From Euphorbia lathyris (lineage: Eukaryota; Streptophyta; Magnoliopsida; Malpighiales; Euphorbiaceae), in NCBI RefSeq assembly GCF_963576675.1, contig NC_088913.1, positions 91,015,001 to 91,079,000 of the forward strand: a stretch of 64,000 bases of DNA. Reading direction: 5' to 3'. Each line of letters begins with the position of its first letter. Within the stretch, counting starts at the first letter, position 1. Below the pieces are notes generated by a model. The model was not told where the DNA came from and did not search any database. It saw only the letters and a program-made list of their open reading frames with translations. The translations under genes were made by a program, and so were the position numbers. This document shows, one piece after another, positions 44,190 to 54,297 of the stretch.

Positions 44190-45348
44190 CTAGGATTGGT
44201 TTGGTTGGTGTAGTCGGCTTTCTAATTCTTTAACTTCCGTGTTTAACCTCTTGACTGTATTTCTCAGTTGAGTTAGAGTTGTTTGATTTCTTCTTTCCCT
44301 TTCAATTTTTCTTATCTGTGACCTCCATTCATCTCCGCTTTTTAGAATGAAGATCAATGCAGCATAATAAAACCCTAAACAATAACCAACTGTATCTTCC
44401 ATGGTTATACCAATTGAAACTATAGTCCCCGCTACTACGGATGTTAGAGCAAACCCCATACTCCCCATACCTAAAGATAACCCAATACAATTTAAACCCG
44501 TCAACATACAAATCAATAAGAGTATAACATTATACTCATTAACAAAATCCTTCAGGAAAAAAGCGGATCCTATAGTAAGCATGTATTCTATTATGCATTT
44601 TCCTAAATGCACATAGAATTCATTACTATCATCGTTCCTAATAATTTGTGCGACTCGAGGACAAAACAAATAGGATATGTAAGACAGAACTATATTCACG
44701 CACAAAATGAAGGCGAAAATAAATAATCGCGAAAATAAATAATCGGAAAGGTGTAGATGTATGTTCAAACCTAGGACTCCTCATCACAAAGAGAATCCCC
44801 CAGCCGGCACAGCAACCATTTGAAAATAAGGCATACCATACTGCCCACGCCGCGTCTATGTCACGAACATAGTTAGTTGGAACAAACGGAAGCTGCTCAG
44901 GCGGATTCCCACCTTCTGGGGGATCAACGGGAAGCCCAGGCTGACTCTGACCAACTGGGGGAACATTAACGGAAAGCCCAGACTGAATCTCACCTTCTGG
45001 GGGAACAAACGGAGGCTGCTCAGTCGAATTCTCACCTCCCCCGGAAACATTGGAAAGCTCAGTCAGATTCCCACCTTCTGGGGGATCAACGGGAAGCCCA
45101 GGCTGACTCTGACCAACTGGGGGAACATTAACGGAAAGCCCAGACTGAATCTCACCTCCTGAGGTAACATCGCAAAGCTCAGGCAGAATCTCACCTTCTC
45201 GGGGAACTGGGGGGACAACGTGAAGCCCAGACTGAATCTCACCTCCCTCGGGAACATCAACGGGAAGCTCAGGCAGGTGATCAACGGGGAGATCAGGCAG
45301 AATCTCACCTCCTGGGTTAGTAACGGGGAGCTCAATACCTTCAGCCAT
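44190..45348 (-). pseudogene. proline-rich multi-pass membrane protein gene, frameshifted by a 16-bp duplication
   Basis: The ATG at 45346-45348 (MAEGIELPVTNPGG) opens a frame with an N-terminal region of proline/glycine-rich repeats (GGEIQSGLSVNVPPVGQSQP twice). A short hydrophobic stretch follows (AAWAVWYALFSNGCCAGWG). Perfect tandem 16-mers at 44714-44729 and 44730-44745 then shift the frame, and translation ends at 44638. The other frame continues from the same point to 44190 with about four hydrophobic segments (NVILLLICMLTG, FALTSVVAGTIVSIGI, GYCLGFYYAALIFI) and a C-terminal coiled coil (LRNTVKRLNTEVKELESRL). Without one 16-mer the two parts would be a single frame of about 380 residues. 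I do not recognise the family. Codon use and the upstream region look like a host gene rather than a transposon. Confidence 0.7.
44904..45155. repeat. 90-bp direct repeat inside the membrane-protein gene
   Basis: A stretch of about 90 bp (44904-44993) is identical or nearly so to 45066-45155, offset 162 bp. It encodes the repeated proline/glycine-rich unit. Shorter related units lie around it, so the N-terminal domain is expanding by duplication. Confidence 0.88.
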
Positions 45349-45477
45349 AAGTGGAGCTTTTGTTACCGCCGACGATGGTGGTGTAGGAGTAGAGAGAGAG
45401 GAAGGTTTTTACTTTTTGTAATACTGCAAGGAGAACTCTCTAGAATGAAAGGGTAGGGATCAGGTATAGCGGTAGCA

Positions 45478-45492
45478 CTATTATATAAAACA
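45478..45492 (-). promoter_or_regulatory. candidate TATA box of the membrane-protein gene
   Basis: The minus strand reads TTTTATATAATAG about 135 bp before the ATG. A CT-rich stretch (CCTCTCTCTCTA on the minus strand, near 45392-45403) lies between, as in many plant leaders. This is positional evidence only. Confidence 0.45.
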
Positions 45493-46283
45493 GGAAGTAG
45501 TTTTCAGATAGGGTATCAGTTAAAAATGAATTAAATATATTAAAATTAAAATTCACTACAAGACAAGATATGTATTTTATCACCTTGCTAATGAAGTTGG
45601 CGCTACAAATACACCAAAAAGGAGTGAGGACCAAATACAGAATTGGAGTAACAGTATATATACAAAATTCCCAATTTCTGCCAGATTTACCCTTAAAATT
45701 TACTTCCACATCGCTAATTTCTTTTTTTCTTCACAGCTCCCATCATCTAATTAGGTGTTAAACGGTGCCATTTTAGAACATCATTAGAGCTTCTAATTAC
45801 TCCCAACTTCCATCTTAGTATTCCACGCCTCTTTATTTTTATTTTTATTTTTCTTTTTCTTTCTTTTTTTTCTTTTTTCAAAAAAAAACATAATTAAACC
45901 TCTCAATTTTATTAAGTTCTTGATTAATTATTTTTCCATATTTATTCATTGATTATTGATTTTGTTATTAATTCGGTCTTTATTTAACTTTTTCATCGAT
46001 AGCACGTATCGTTAGGGCAATTCGGCTTATTGATGTTGACAAATAACAATAAGAGTTTATTAACTAAAATAGATAAAGAGTAAAAAGTAAAAAGTAAAAA
46101 GTAACAAGAAATTACATAAAATAATTTCCAGTAGATTCCTCCAAATTCGATCTTTTCCTCTCTCATTTTGTGATTTTCAACATTATATTGTCAAATCGAT
46201 CTTCCCCTTTTCCAAATTCGATGGAAAAGTTAAATAAGAGTCAAATCCATAATAAACTAACTCAATAATCAACGACTCAATGA
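45493..46283. other. AT-rich spacer, no gene
   Basis: Long pyrimidine runs at 45830-45880 and a gtaaaaa tandem repeat near 46080-46105. No ORF supported. Confidence 0.55.
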
Positions 46284-46657
46284 CCATGTTTGGTAAAGAG
46301 CGTTTTGGGATAAAAAGAGCGGTTTTGACCAACTTTAGCGGTTTGACCACTGAAACCGTTGATTCGAGTGTTTGGTGGAGAGAGGTTTGAGAGAGAGTTT
46401 TGAGATGAAAACGCTAATTTAGAAAAACTCTTAAAAGGAGCTTTTTCAATTAGCGTTTTGCAATATTAAAATTAATGGACTTCTTTAACCCTAATTATTT
46501 TAAATATATTTTTATGTATTAAAAAAAGGAATACCTTTATTCGTCTTTTTGCACAACCCGCTATTATCAATCAGCTAATTTTTACCAAACAGGTCTACAC
46601 AAACAACTAGTCAAATCAGCTAATGTAATCAGCTAACAGCTAATTCCCAAACAGGGC
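46284..46657. mobile_element. hAT-type MITE, copy 1
   Basis: Ends CCATGTTTGGTAAAGAG and the complementary CCAAACAGGGC (right) form inverted repeats. The interior carries agctaatt and cagctaat phrases. The same family, in reverse, lies at 56864-57266. A possible 8-bp target duplication (caat....) is weak. Non-coding. Confidence 0.65.
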
Positions 46658-46845
46658 CAATATGGAAAAATAATTGAACAGCCTCTTCATATTTTCTTTC
46701 TTTTTTGCCTTCCTCGAACTATTATTATTTTTCTCTCCGGATCACAGAATATGAGTTTCATCATAGGAAAAAAAAATTATGGGTCATCACAAAAATAGAG
46801 CGGAGAGCTCTCTATATAAATTTACAAATTATTACTGGTTGAATG
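46658..46845. other. spacer
   Basis: AT-rich, nothing supported. Confidence 0.4.
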
Positions 46846-47150
46846 TATAAAGGATAAAGGTCAAATTTGATCCCAACGTTTTTTAGAAAATGCAGATTTT
46901 GTCTCAACATATAAAAACAGTATAAATTTAACTCTAACGTTTTCATGCAAGATCAGTTTTAGATCTACGTCACTGTAATGTTTTAACTGTCACATCGGGC
47001 TTTTAAATAAGTTTATTGATAAACTGTAGCAATTAAATTTACACCATTTTGTATGTTCTAACTCTATATTTCTCCTTTTTTCAAAAGAAAAAACTTTATA
47101 TTTCTCAATAAAAAAATGTTTGAGTTAAATTTGGCCTTTATTCCATAGTG
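46846..47150. mobile_element. long-TIR MITE (family of 32806)
   Basis: The left end ataaaggtcaaatttgatcc and the complementary right end near 47125-47150 match. The interior has the family phrase gttttaactgtcacatcgg and an actgtagc phrase. Non-coding. Confidence 0.65.
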
Positions 47151-48533
47151 TAATAATAGATAGAATATTAATTGCATAAATTTGCAAAGCACAAAAATAT
47201 CCTTAAACAGCCTATTGTAAGCATAAACATAAAAAACTTCAGTTTATTACATTCCAATAAAATGAAACAAAATTTATATTTCACCAATTGAAAATCTATT
47301 AGTTTCTATTTCAATATTTTTTATATTCCTTTTTATTGATGAAAGAATTGGCAATTTTATTTTTTTAAATGCAAATTTATTATTTCATAAATAATTTAGA
47401 TTTATTAAATAAATAAAGTTATTTTTTAATCGAAGCGAAGCGAGGTATCCTTCTAGTAAATATTAAAATTGAAAAGTTGGAAAATTAAGACAACCGAAAA
47501 CAAAAATATAATTTGTTGTGGGGCATGATAAAAGAAATAATTTAATTAATTTGTTTTAGAGATAAAAAGTATAAGGATATAATTTTAGCGTTTGAAATTT
47601 AAAATAGTTAGTGTAATTTTACTCCTAACGTCAGTAAATAAGAGTATTTTTTATTTCTATATTTAAAATTGAGTCATTTTCAAATATAAAAAAAATATAA
47701 ATATATTATCTATATTCTGTTTGATTTGCATATTAGTTGGTTCTATTTTTTATATTATTAAAATTAAAATTTTACAAAATATTCGAATTTTTTATCTGAC
47801 TCATGCTGACGAACATGTTATAATTTATTTATTTATTCACATAGTGGAGATGACAAAATTCATAACTGAAAAAAAAAACACGGTCAATGAATCAATTTTC
47901 AAATTTACCCAATGTGTCAACTTTAGAGGAAAATTATTCTCCAGTCCCAATATTAGAGGTAAAATTGCTTAATGTTAGGAGGCCACTTTTGCACCTTATA
48001 CCTTTGTGTTATCTTTATTTTCTTTTATGATACAATCCGAAATAAAATGTAAAGATACTCCTAATATCGATTAGACGGGAGCAATTTTATCTCCATTGTA
48101 CAAAATAGTACAATTTTATCCATATGGTTGACAGCCCAGAGCAAGTTTACCTCTAGCTACTGCAATTTTAATATGATGGAAAAATTCATCTTATCCCTCA
48201 AATTAATGTTAGGTAATTTAAATAAGGTTAAAATAGTAAAATATATTATTTTATCCTTATTCATATCCCACATACCAAACATTGAATAATAATTCTCGAC
48301 TATCATATTTTTATCTTTATCCCCACCATTTATATTTATCTTTATCCCAACTTTTATCCTTATCTCTATCCCAATAGAATATCAAACGCTCGTAAAGGTA
48401 AAAATGGATATGTTTAGCGCAAATTAAAATTTAAGTATCAACTTATCTTCCAAATTGATAAATTTTAACAAATTAACTCAAATTTTATATATTTTTAATT
48501 ATTATCAATGAATTTGTCAAAATTTACAAACTT
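47151..48533. other. AT-rich spacer with decayed MITE pieces
   Basis: 47560-48005 keeps inverted pieces of the family seen at 36342-36929 (actcctaacgtc ... ttagaggtaaaattgc ... gcaccttataccttt). 48050-48150 is another scrap of it. 48250-48400 resembles the end of another MITE (atcccacataccaaac). No gene. Confidence 0.55.
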
Positions 48534-48538
48534 AAAAA

Positions 48539-49418
48539 TGATGCAGCGCGGAATCCACTGAGAGTTTTAAACCGTAAACTCACAAAGGCTAACAACTTCT
48601 CTAGCTAACTAGAAGGAGTGGATCCCAAATTCATGGACTAAATCCATAGGAAATCAAGATTCTCCATTGTTGAAGGTATAAACCTTAACAAAAGCTTCAC
48701 AAAGAAGAGTTTTAATTTGATTGATAAAAAGTTGAAGAACCATTACAAGGAAGAGATGAATTTATATCATCTCAAAAACCCTAATAGCCTAATTACATAA
48801 AGGGTAGAATTACATAATTAATTAAAGCATAAAGATAAGGGTAAATGGGGTAAAGATAAGTGGAGGGGGTTGATTTGAAGGTGGGAGAGGAGCTGAGGGA
48901 CCAAATGTGTAAATAACAAGGAAGCTGAAGTAAGGAGCAAGTTGCTGAAAAGTGGAAATACGCCCTGCGTGTCCAACAGTACGCCCTGCGTGTCTTGGCT
49001 GATGAGCTCTTCTCAGGATCAGACACTCAAATACGCCCTGCGTGTCCAACAGTATGCCCTGCGTGTCTTGGCTGATGAATTCTTCTCAGGATCAGACACT
49101 CCAATACGCAGGACGTGTCCAACAGTACGCCCTGCGTGTTTTGGCTGCTGACTCTTCTCCGGATCATTCCCTTTTTACACGCGGAGCGTGTTTTCTTCCA
49201 CGCGGGGCGTGCCCCAACCAAGCCCTGCGTAAGTGACCTTCTGGATTTTCTCCGGATCACTCTCAAGTACACGCGGAGCATGTTCAACTACATGCGGGGC
49301 GTGTCTGAGCAGATGTGTTGTATTGTTTTGGCCTCTTTCATCGATTGTTGCTCGCACTTGGTTCTTCCTCCGACTTCCCTTGCTCGGACTCGATCCTAGG
49401 GAAAGATGCCCCGCATCA
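48539..49418 (-). repeat. 3' LTR of element N
   Basis: 880 bp, starting TGATGCAGCGCGG and ending CCCCGCATCA, so the termini are also inverted (TGATGC / GCATCA). The middle (48958-49310) holds 11 copies of an 11-base ACGC...GCGT motif. Confidence 0.96.
48958..49310. repeat. cluster of ACGC-GCGT semi-palindromes in the LTR
   Basis: Eleven motifs such as acgccctgcgt, acgcggagcgt, acgcggggcgt and acgcaggacgt lie at spacings of about 20-55 bases. Some are in a ~73-bp direct repeat (48958-49030 and 49031-49103). The right LTR has the same cluster at 53832-54184. The position upstream of the likely transcription start would fit a protein-binding array, which is inference. Confidence 0.8.
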
Positions 49419-49434
49419 TTCTCTCTCTCTTAAA
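49419..49434 (-). promoter_or_regulatory. polypurine tract of element N
   Basis: The minus strand reads TTTTTAAGAGAGAGAA right before the 3' LTR. Confidence 0.85.
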
Positions 49435-50577
49435 AAGAACTTGACCCCAAGTTGCTTGCCACGCATTGAAGAGACGTGTTTGTCGTGAATGAACCCGAAT
49501 CCTCAAATCGAACCAAGGTGTTGTTCGAGATGAATTCAAGGAGTCCACTCCACATATTGTCGGACTCACCTTCTCCTCACGAGCTTTTCCCGATATCTCA
49601 ACGAGTACTTCACCCCAACATCCATCTTCCATGGCACTCATCTCCCAATCTCCACCAATCTCGGATGCTCTACCAACATCGAATGGTATGTCTTGGCGAA
49701 GCTTGTCAAACCACTTCCCCATAACTGCTTGGATGATCTTCCAACGCTCCTCATTTGGTTGCACGGACCACCCATGGACCCTCTTGATCTCCCCATCACG
49801 TACTTGAGGAATCAACACAACCTTCTTCCACTCATGGCCTACCTCGAATGGAATATCCCGACGACACATTTCAACCCAACTAGAATCAATCTCACAAGTA
49901 TTCGTCAAAACCCCAACATGATCTTGAGTCGAATATGCTCGGATCTCAATGTACCTCATGTCATCAATCCGGATGCTAGGCTCAACCTCCACTCGCACAT
50001 AGCCAACCTCACATGACATGTCCCGACGCTATATATCAACCCAAATTGGAGTGATCCCTTGAGTACTCTTCACAACCCAAACATGACTTCGAATTGAATA
50101 TGCCCGGACTTTGTTATCACTCATTCCACCAACCCGGCTATCATGCTCGATCTCTCCTTGCCCATGGCCCACATCAAACGGAATATCTCGGCGACACTCG
50201 TCAACCCACATCATAGTGAACCCAAGCACACATATAGTAGCTTCTCCCTCGCCTTGGGTTAACACTCTCGGAACTTCAAGACTTGCCACTTCACTGACTT
50301 GGCTATCATTCTCCAAGCCTTGAATTCCATCAATCTTCTTAACATCTCTCGGGTGGCTATTCCCATTCATCAAAGACTTCATAAAACCCACTCTCTTCAC
50401 CATAAGCTTACTTCTCATTGACTCCTCATAGGGTTGATGCTCCCTCAACAAGCACCACATATACCCCCACACATCCATGTCAAATAAGCACAAACTAATG
50501 AGTCCCGAGTTTACCAAGTCTTGACATCCTTCCATCTTCTCTAGATTCCACGGGAAGCCATCCCCTTCAACAAACAA
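49435..50577 (-). pseudogene. element N ORF, C-terminal repeat region (frame-broken)
   Basis: From 50577 the frame first continues the 25-residue repeat of the main ORF (LLREHQPYEESMRSKLMVKR). It then carries at least four units of a second repeat of about 55 residues with the core CRRDIPFDVGH, and phrases such as VRAYSIRSHV and WVEM. An in-frame stop lies at 50029-50031, between repeat units; the frame after it runs through the purine tract into the LTR. The overlap with the main ORF (50541-50577) and the shared repeat family suggest a former single ORF split by a frameshift. No known domain. Confidence 0.75.
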
Positions 50578-53363
50578 TCACCCAAGCCCATAACAAGATC
50601 AACCCTCATGGTCCCATCATAGGAAATGTTCTCCCTCCACATAAAGTTCGCATTCCTCACAACAAGCTTGTCTCTCATAGGCTTATCATAGGGAAGGCTA
50701 TCACTCAACATAGAGTCCACATTCCTCACAACAATATCATCTCTCATGGGCTCATCATAGGGAATGTTCTCCCTCAACATGAAGCTCGCACTCCTCAAAA
50801 CAAGATCACCTCTCATAGGCTCATCATAGGAAAGATCCCCCCTCAATATAAAAATCTCACTTCTCATGACAAGACCATCCCTCATGGGCTCATCATAGGA
50901 AAGATCCTCCCTCAATAATAAACTCCCATGCCTCATGATAAGATCACCCCTCATGGGCTCCTCATAGGAAAGGTTCTCCCTCAACATACACAACCAAGCT
51001 TCCAACACATATATTTCAACAAAGCATAAAAGAATAAGTTCAGATTTTACCCCATGAGTGACTCGATTCTTTTGCATGTGGTATGTGCTAGGCATCTCGG
51101 TGCTAACAAGAGGAATCAAGGAGCAACCTTCATCCTCCTCTCTAGAGCTCAATTCACCATATGTAGGGTTAGGTGTACTATCTCCCGGATCCCATGCTAT
51201 GTCACGTGGTAGCTTCCTCAAAGGTGGAAGCCCTTTAAGAAGCCCCTTAGGTGGCTCATTGAAGGACACGTGCTTGTCACCCTTGAACCTCGCCTCAACT
51301 TCCTCGCTTCCAACTTTGCTCTTCCCCATCTCAACTTCATTCCCCTCTTGGGATTTGACTTCATTAGGAGAGTGGCTAGCTATTTCAGACATGGAACCCA
51401 AATCAAGATGACTCAATGTCTCACCCGTTCCACCAATGCACCCATTCACATTCAACTCCCGAGTTGGACATTCTTCCAAAGTGGTCTCCATTTTCTTACT
51501 AGGAGAACTCTTCAGAGGTATAAGGACATATCGGATTCCGCCTTTCCGTATGGTGTAGGTGTTGCTTCTTCCCGCATAGGAGGCATCACAATCAAATTTC
51601 CATGGCCTACCAAGTAGCACATCACAAGCACCCATCTCCACAACATCACACATAGCTTCATCCTCATAAGCTCCAATAGTGAAAGGAACCTTACACCAAT
51701 GAGTAACTTGAAGCTTTTCCACCTCGTTGACCCAACCAAGGCGGTAAGGACTAGGATGTGGCTCGGGAACCAACCCAAACTTGCTCATGGCGGACCGACT
51801 AATGATATTCACTTGGCTTCCTCCGTCGATCACCATCTCACACTTCTTCCCATGAACTAAGCATCGAGTTCTAAATAATCGATGACATTGGCTCGGCTCC
51901 TCTTCACTAGGCATTGGCACTCTAGTCACCAAATACACATTTTGCTCATTGCCATCATCATCAACTTCATAGGTGTCTTCATACTCAACACTTCCCGACT
52001 CATCCTCAACTTGGAACCGATCTTCATCATCATCATAAGCCTCTTCAATTCGGTTCCATTCTACATTTCCCGACTCATCGTCATAATGGACCCTACCTCC
52101 ATCATGCTTATAAGTATTATCGTTATAGACCCGGTCAACATCCTCCAACTCATCATCACAATAGAATCTACACTCATCATCTTCATAAGGAGCCCCATGT
52201 CGATCCCACTCAACACACCGACGCCCATTCTCATCATAGTAGACCCCATCTTCGTCTCCCTCATTAGCGGCCCCATATTGGTTCCACTCAATGCGTCGAT
52301 GTTCATCCTCCTCATGGTAAACTCTACCATCTTCATCATAATCAAATTCATATGCGCTATGACAAAGTTCACCATCCTCACATGTTTCATATTCGGAAGC
52401 GCTCTCTCTCTCTTTAACCTCATCCTCGAATTCGCCTTCACAATAATCATGCTCCTCATGTCTTACTAGCTCATTCTCGGATTGGTTCTCCTCTTCATCA
52501 ATCCCCTCTTCTAAATCCACTTCTTCATGATCATGCTCAAATTCATTTCCCTCTTCATCAATGATCCGCCTTTTCCCACGACCTCCCGTTTCCTCACACT
52601 CCTCTTCACAATTCGAACCGACTAACTCACGTGCCAAGCCGTCCGACTCAAAATACATGCTACAACCCAATATGGTAGAACCACCAACATCTCTCCCATC
52701 TCCATAGCCATCAATCTCCACATATAACCCAATTTCATCATGCTTCCCAAAGAGATTAACAAGCCCAAACTCCTTCTCCCCCTCTTCAACACATATGCCA
52801 TCAATTTCCTTAAGCATACCTATATAGTTAGGCCTAAGGGGCATTTCATCAAACACTTGGGGAGAATCCCTTGCAACATGGGTTTCCTCTATATTACCAC
52901 ACACAAAATCACCCTTCCCCATGTTTTCACATACAAGCATCCCTTCCTCCACATCCACACATGCATTTAACTTCCCATTCACAAATTCATTATCAACAAC
53001 TCCACATAGAGAAATTAAATTGCTAACAACACCACAAACAACCAAATCCTCATTAATAAGAGGCATGCCCACAACTCCCACATCAAGAATTGAAAGCTTT
53101 GGATTTACCTCTTCCTTTTGCAATAGAGGACAGATTTGGGATGAATCTTTAGGATGCAAAAGAGAGATTTCTTCATCCTTTTTCCGTTGGGCTCGACGTT
53201 GTCGTCTCTGGCTATTTCGGGTTCCCCTTTGAAGTCTTTCCATTTCTTCTTGCTCCAAGTTCTCTCTTGTCATTCTCAACATTTCGGCATATTGGAGCCT
53301 CATCTCCATTGTCTCGGCTTCAAGACGTTCCTTTAAAGCTTGTAAATAACTCGGTTGAATCAT
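50541..53363 (-). CDS. element N large protein with retropepsin-like domain and repeats
   Basis: 940 residues from the ATG at 53361-53363 (MIQPSYLQALKERLEAETME). An in-frame upstream extension through the primer site has no ATG. Order: a coiled-coil and basic start (1-70), a hydrophobic/variable region, a very acidic region with units like DEDGRVYHEEDEHRRIEWNQ (~310-480), then a protease-like domain (~485-640). That domain has CLVHGKKCEMVIDGGSQVNI, with the active-site aspartate at residue 513, and CDVVEMGACDVLLGRPWKFD. After a linker come about six 25-residue repeats with the core SYDEPMRGDLV. The active site reads D-G-G-S instead of D-T/S-G, a variant also known in some plant gypsy polyproteins. 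No RT, RNase H, integrase or zinc knuckle. The frame is fully open. Confidence 0.88.
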   Translation of the reverse strand: MIQPSYLQALKERLEAETMEMRLQYAEMLRMTRENLEQEEMERLQRGTRNSQRRQRRAQRKKDEEISLLHPKDSSQICPLLQKEEVNPKLSILDVGVVGMPLINEDLVVCGVVSNLISLCGVVDNEFVNGKLNACVDVEEGMLVCENMGKGDFVCGNIEETHVARDSPQVFDEMPLRPNYIGMLKEIDGICVEEGEKEFGLVNLFGKHDEIGLYVEIDGYGDGRDVGGSTILGCSMYFESDGLARELVGSNCEEECEETGGRGKRRIIDEEGNEFEHDHEEVDLEEGIDEEENQSENELVRHEEHDYCEGEFEDEVKERESASEYETCEDGELCHSAYEFDYDEDGRVYHEEDEHRRIEWNQYGAANEGDEDGVYYDENGRRCVEWDRHGAPYEDDECRFYCDDELEDVDRVYNDNTYKHDGGRVHYDDESGNVEWNRIEEAYDDDEDRFQVEDESGSVEYEDTYEVDDDGNEQNVYLVTRVPMPSEEEPSQCHRLFRTRCLVHGKKCEMVIDGGSQVNIISRSAMSKFGLVPEPHPSPYRLGWVNEVEKLQVTHWCKVPFTIGAYEDEAMCDVVEMGACDVLLGRPWKFDCDASYAGRSNTYTIRKGGIRYVLIPLKSSPSKKMETTLEECPTRELNVNGCIGGTGETLSHLDLGSMSEIASHSPNEVKSQEGNEVEMGKSKVGSEEVEARFKGDKHVSFNEPPKGLLKGLPPLRKLPRDIAWDPGDSTPNPTYGELSSREEDEGCSLIPLVSTEMPSTYHMQKNRVTHGVKSELILLCFVEIYVLEAWLCMLRENLSYEEPMRGDLIMRHGSLLLREDLSYDEPMRDGLVMRSEIFILRGDLSYDEPMRGDLVLRSASFMLRENIPYDEPMRDDIVVRNVDSMLSDSLPYDKPMRDKLVVRNANFMWRENISYDGTMRVDLVMGLGDCLLKGMASRGI

Positions 53364-53388
53364 TGTCGAAAGAAGTCTCCGTTCAAGG

Positions 53389-53410
53389 AAAACGATCGGC
53401 TCTGATACCA
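53389..53410 (-). promoter_or_regulatory. primer binding site of element N
   Basis: The minus strand reads TGGTATCAGAGCCGATCG two bases inside the 5' LTR, an initiator tRNA-Met primer site. Confidence 0.93.
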
Positions 53411-53412
53411 AA

Positions 53413-54292
53413 TGATGCAGCGCGGAATCCACTGAGAGTTTTAAACCGTAAACTCACAAAGGCTAACAACTTCTCTAGCTAACTAGAAGGAGTGGATCCC
53501 AAATTCATGGACTAAATCCATAGGAAATCAAGATTCCCCATTATTGAAGGTAAAAACCTTAACAAAAGCTTCACAAAGAAGAGTTTTAATTTGATTGATA
53601 AAAAGTTGAAGAACCATTACAAGGAAGAGATGAATTTATATCATCTCAAAAACCCTAATAGCCTAATTACATAAAGGGTGGAATTACATAATTAATTAAA
53701 GCATAAAGATAAGGGTAAATGGGGTAAAGATAAGTGGAGGGGGTTGATTTGAAGGTGGGAGAGGAGCTGAGGGACCAAATGTGTAAATAACAAGGAAGCT
53801 GAAGTAAGGAGCAAGTTGCTGAAAAGTGGAAATACGCCCTGCGTGTCCAACAGTACGCCCTGCGTGTCTTGGCTGATGAGCTCTTCTCAGGATCAGACAC
53901 TCAAATACGCCCTGCGTGTCCAACAGTACGCCCTGCGTGTCTTGGCTGATGAATTCTTCTCAGGATCAGACACTCCAATACGCAGGACGTGTCCAACAGT
54001 ACGCCCTGCGTGTTTTGGCTGCTGACTCTTCTCCGGATCATTCCCTTTTTACACGCGGAGCGTGTTTTCTTCCACGCGGGGCGTGCCCCAACCAAGCTCT
54101 GCGTAAGTGACCTTCTGGATTTTCTCCGGATCACTCTCAAGTACACGCGGAGCGTGTTCAACTACACGCGAGGCGTGTCTAAGCAGATGTGTTGTATTGC
54201 TTTGGCCTCTTTCATCGATTGTTGCTCGCACTTGGTTCTTCCTCCGACTTCCCTTGCTCGAACTCGATCCTAGGGAAAGATGCCCCGCATCA
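53413..54292 (-). repeat. 5' LTR of element N
   Basis: 880 bp, same length as the 3' LTR, with about 12 substitutions and no indel that I could find. Promoter position not resolved. Confidence 0.96.
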
Positions 54293-54297
54293 AAAAA

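Larger units (their letters stand above)
48539..54292 (-). mobile_element. young non-autonomous LTR retrotransposon N with protease-like ORF
   Basis: Two 880-bp LTRs flank a 3,994-bp interior, with an initiator tRNA-Met primer site and a GA-rich purine tract. The target duplication is aaaaa (48534-48538 and 54293-54297). I count about a dozen differences between the LTRs. The interior encodes one large protein with a retropepsin-like domain and peptide repeats, but no gag knuckle, RT, RNase H or integrase. It must depend on another element for transposition. The protease resembles those of Ty3-gypsy polyproteins, so the element probably descends from that superfamily. Confidence 0.93.

Noticed and set aside
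49027..49399. Arginine- and cysteine-rich ORFs in both LTRs of element N
   Set aside because: They come from the repeated ACGC/GCGT motifs, occur on both strands and recur in the other LTR at 53901-54339; no separate gene.
51058..53482. Long plus-strand ORFs opposite the element N protein, e.g. 51882-52469 rich in isoleucine
   Set aside because: They mirror the acidic repeat codons of the minus-strand gene; the minus-strand protein has a domain and conserved motifs.
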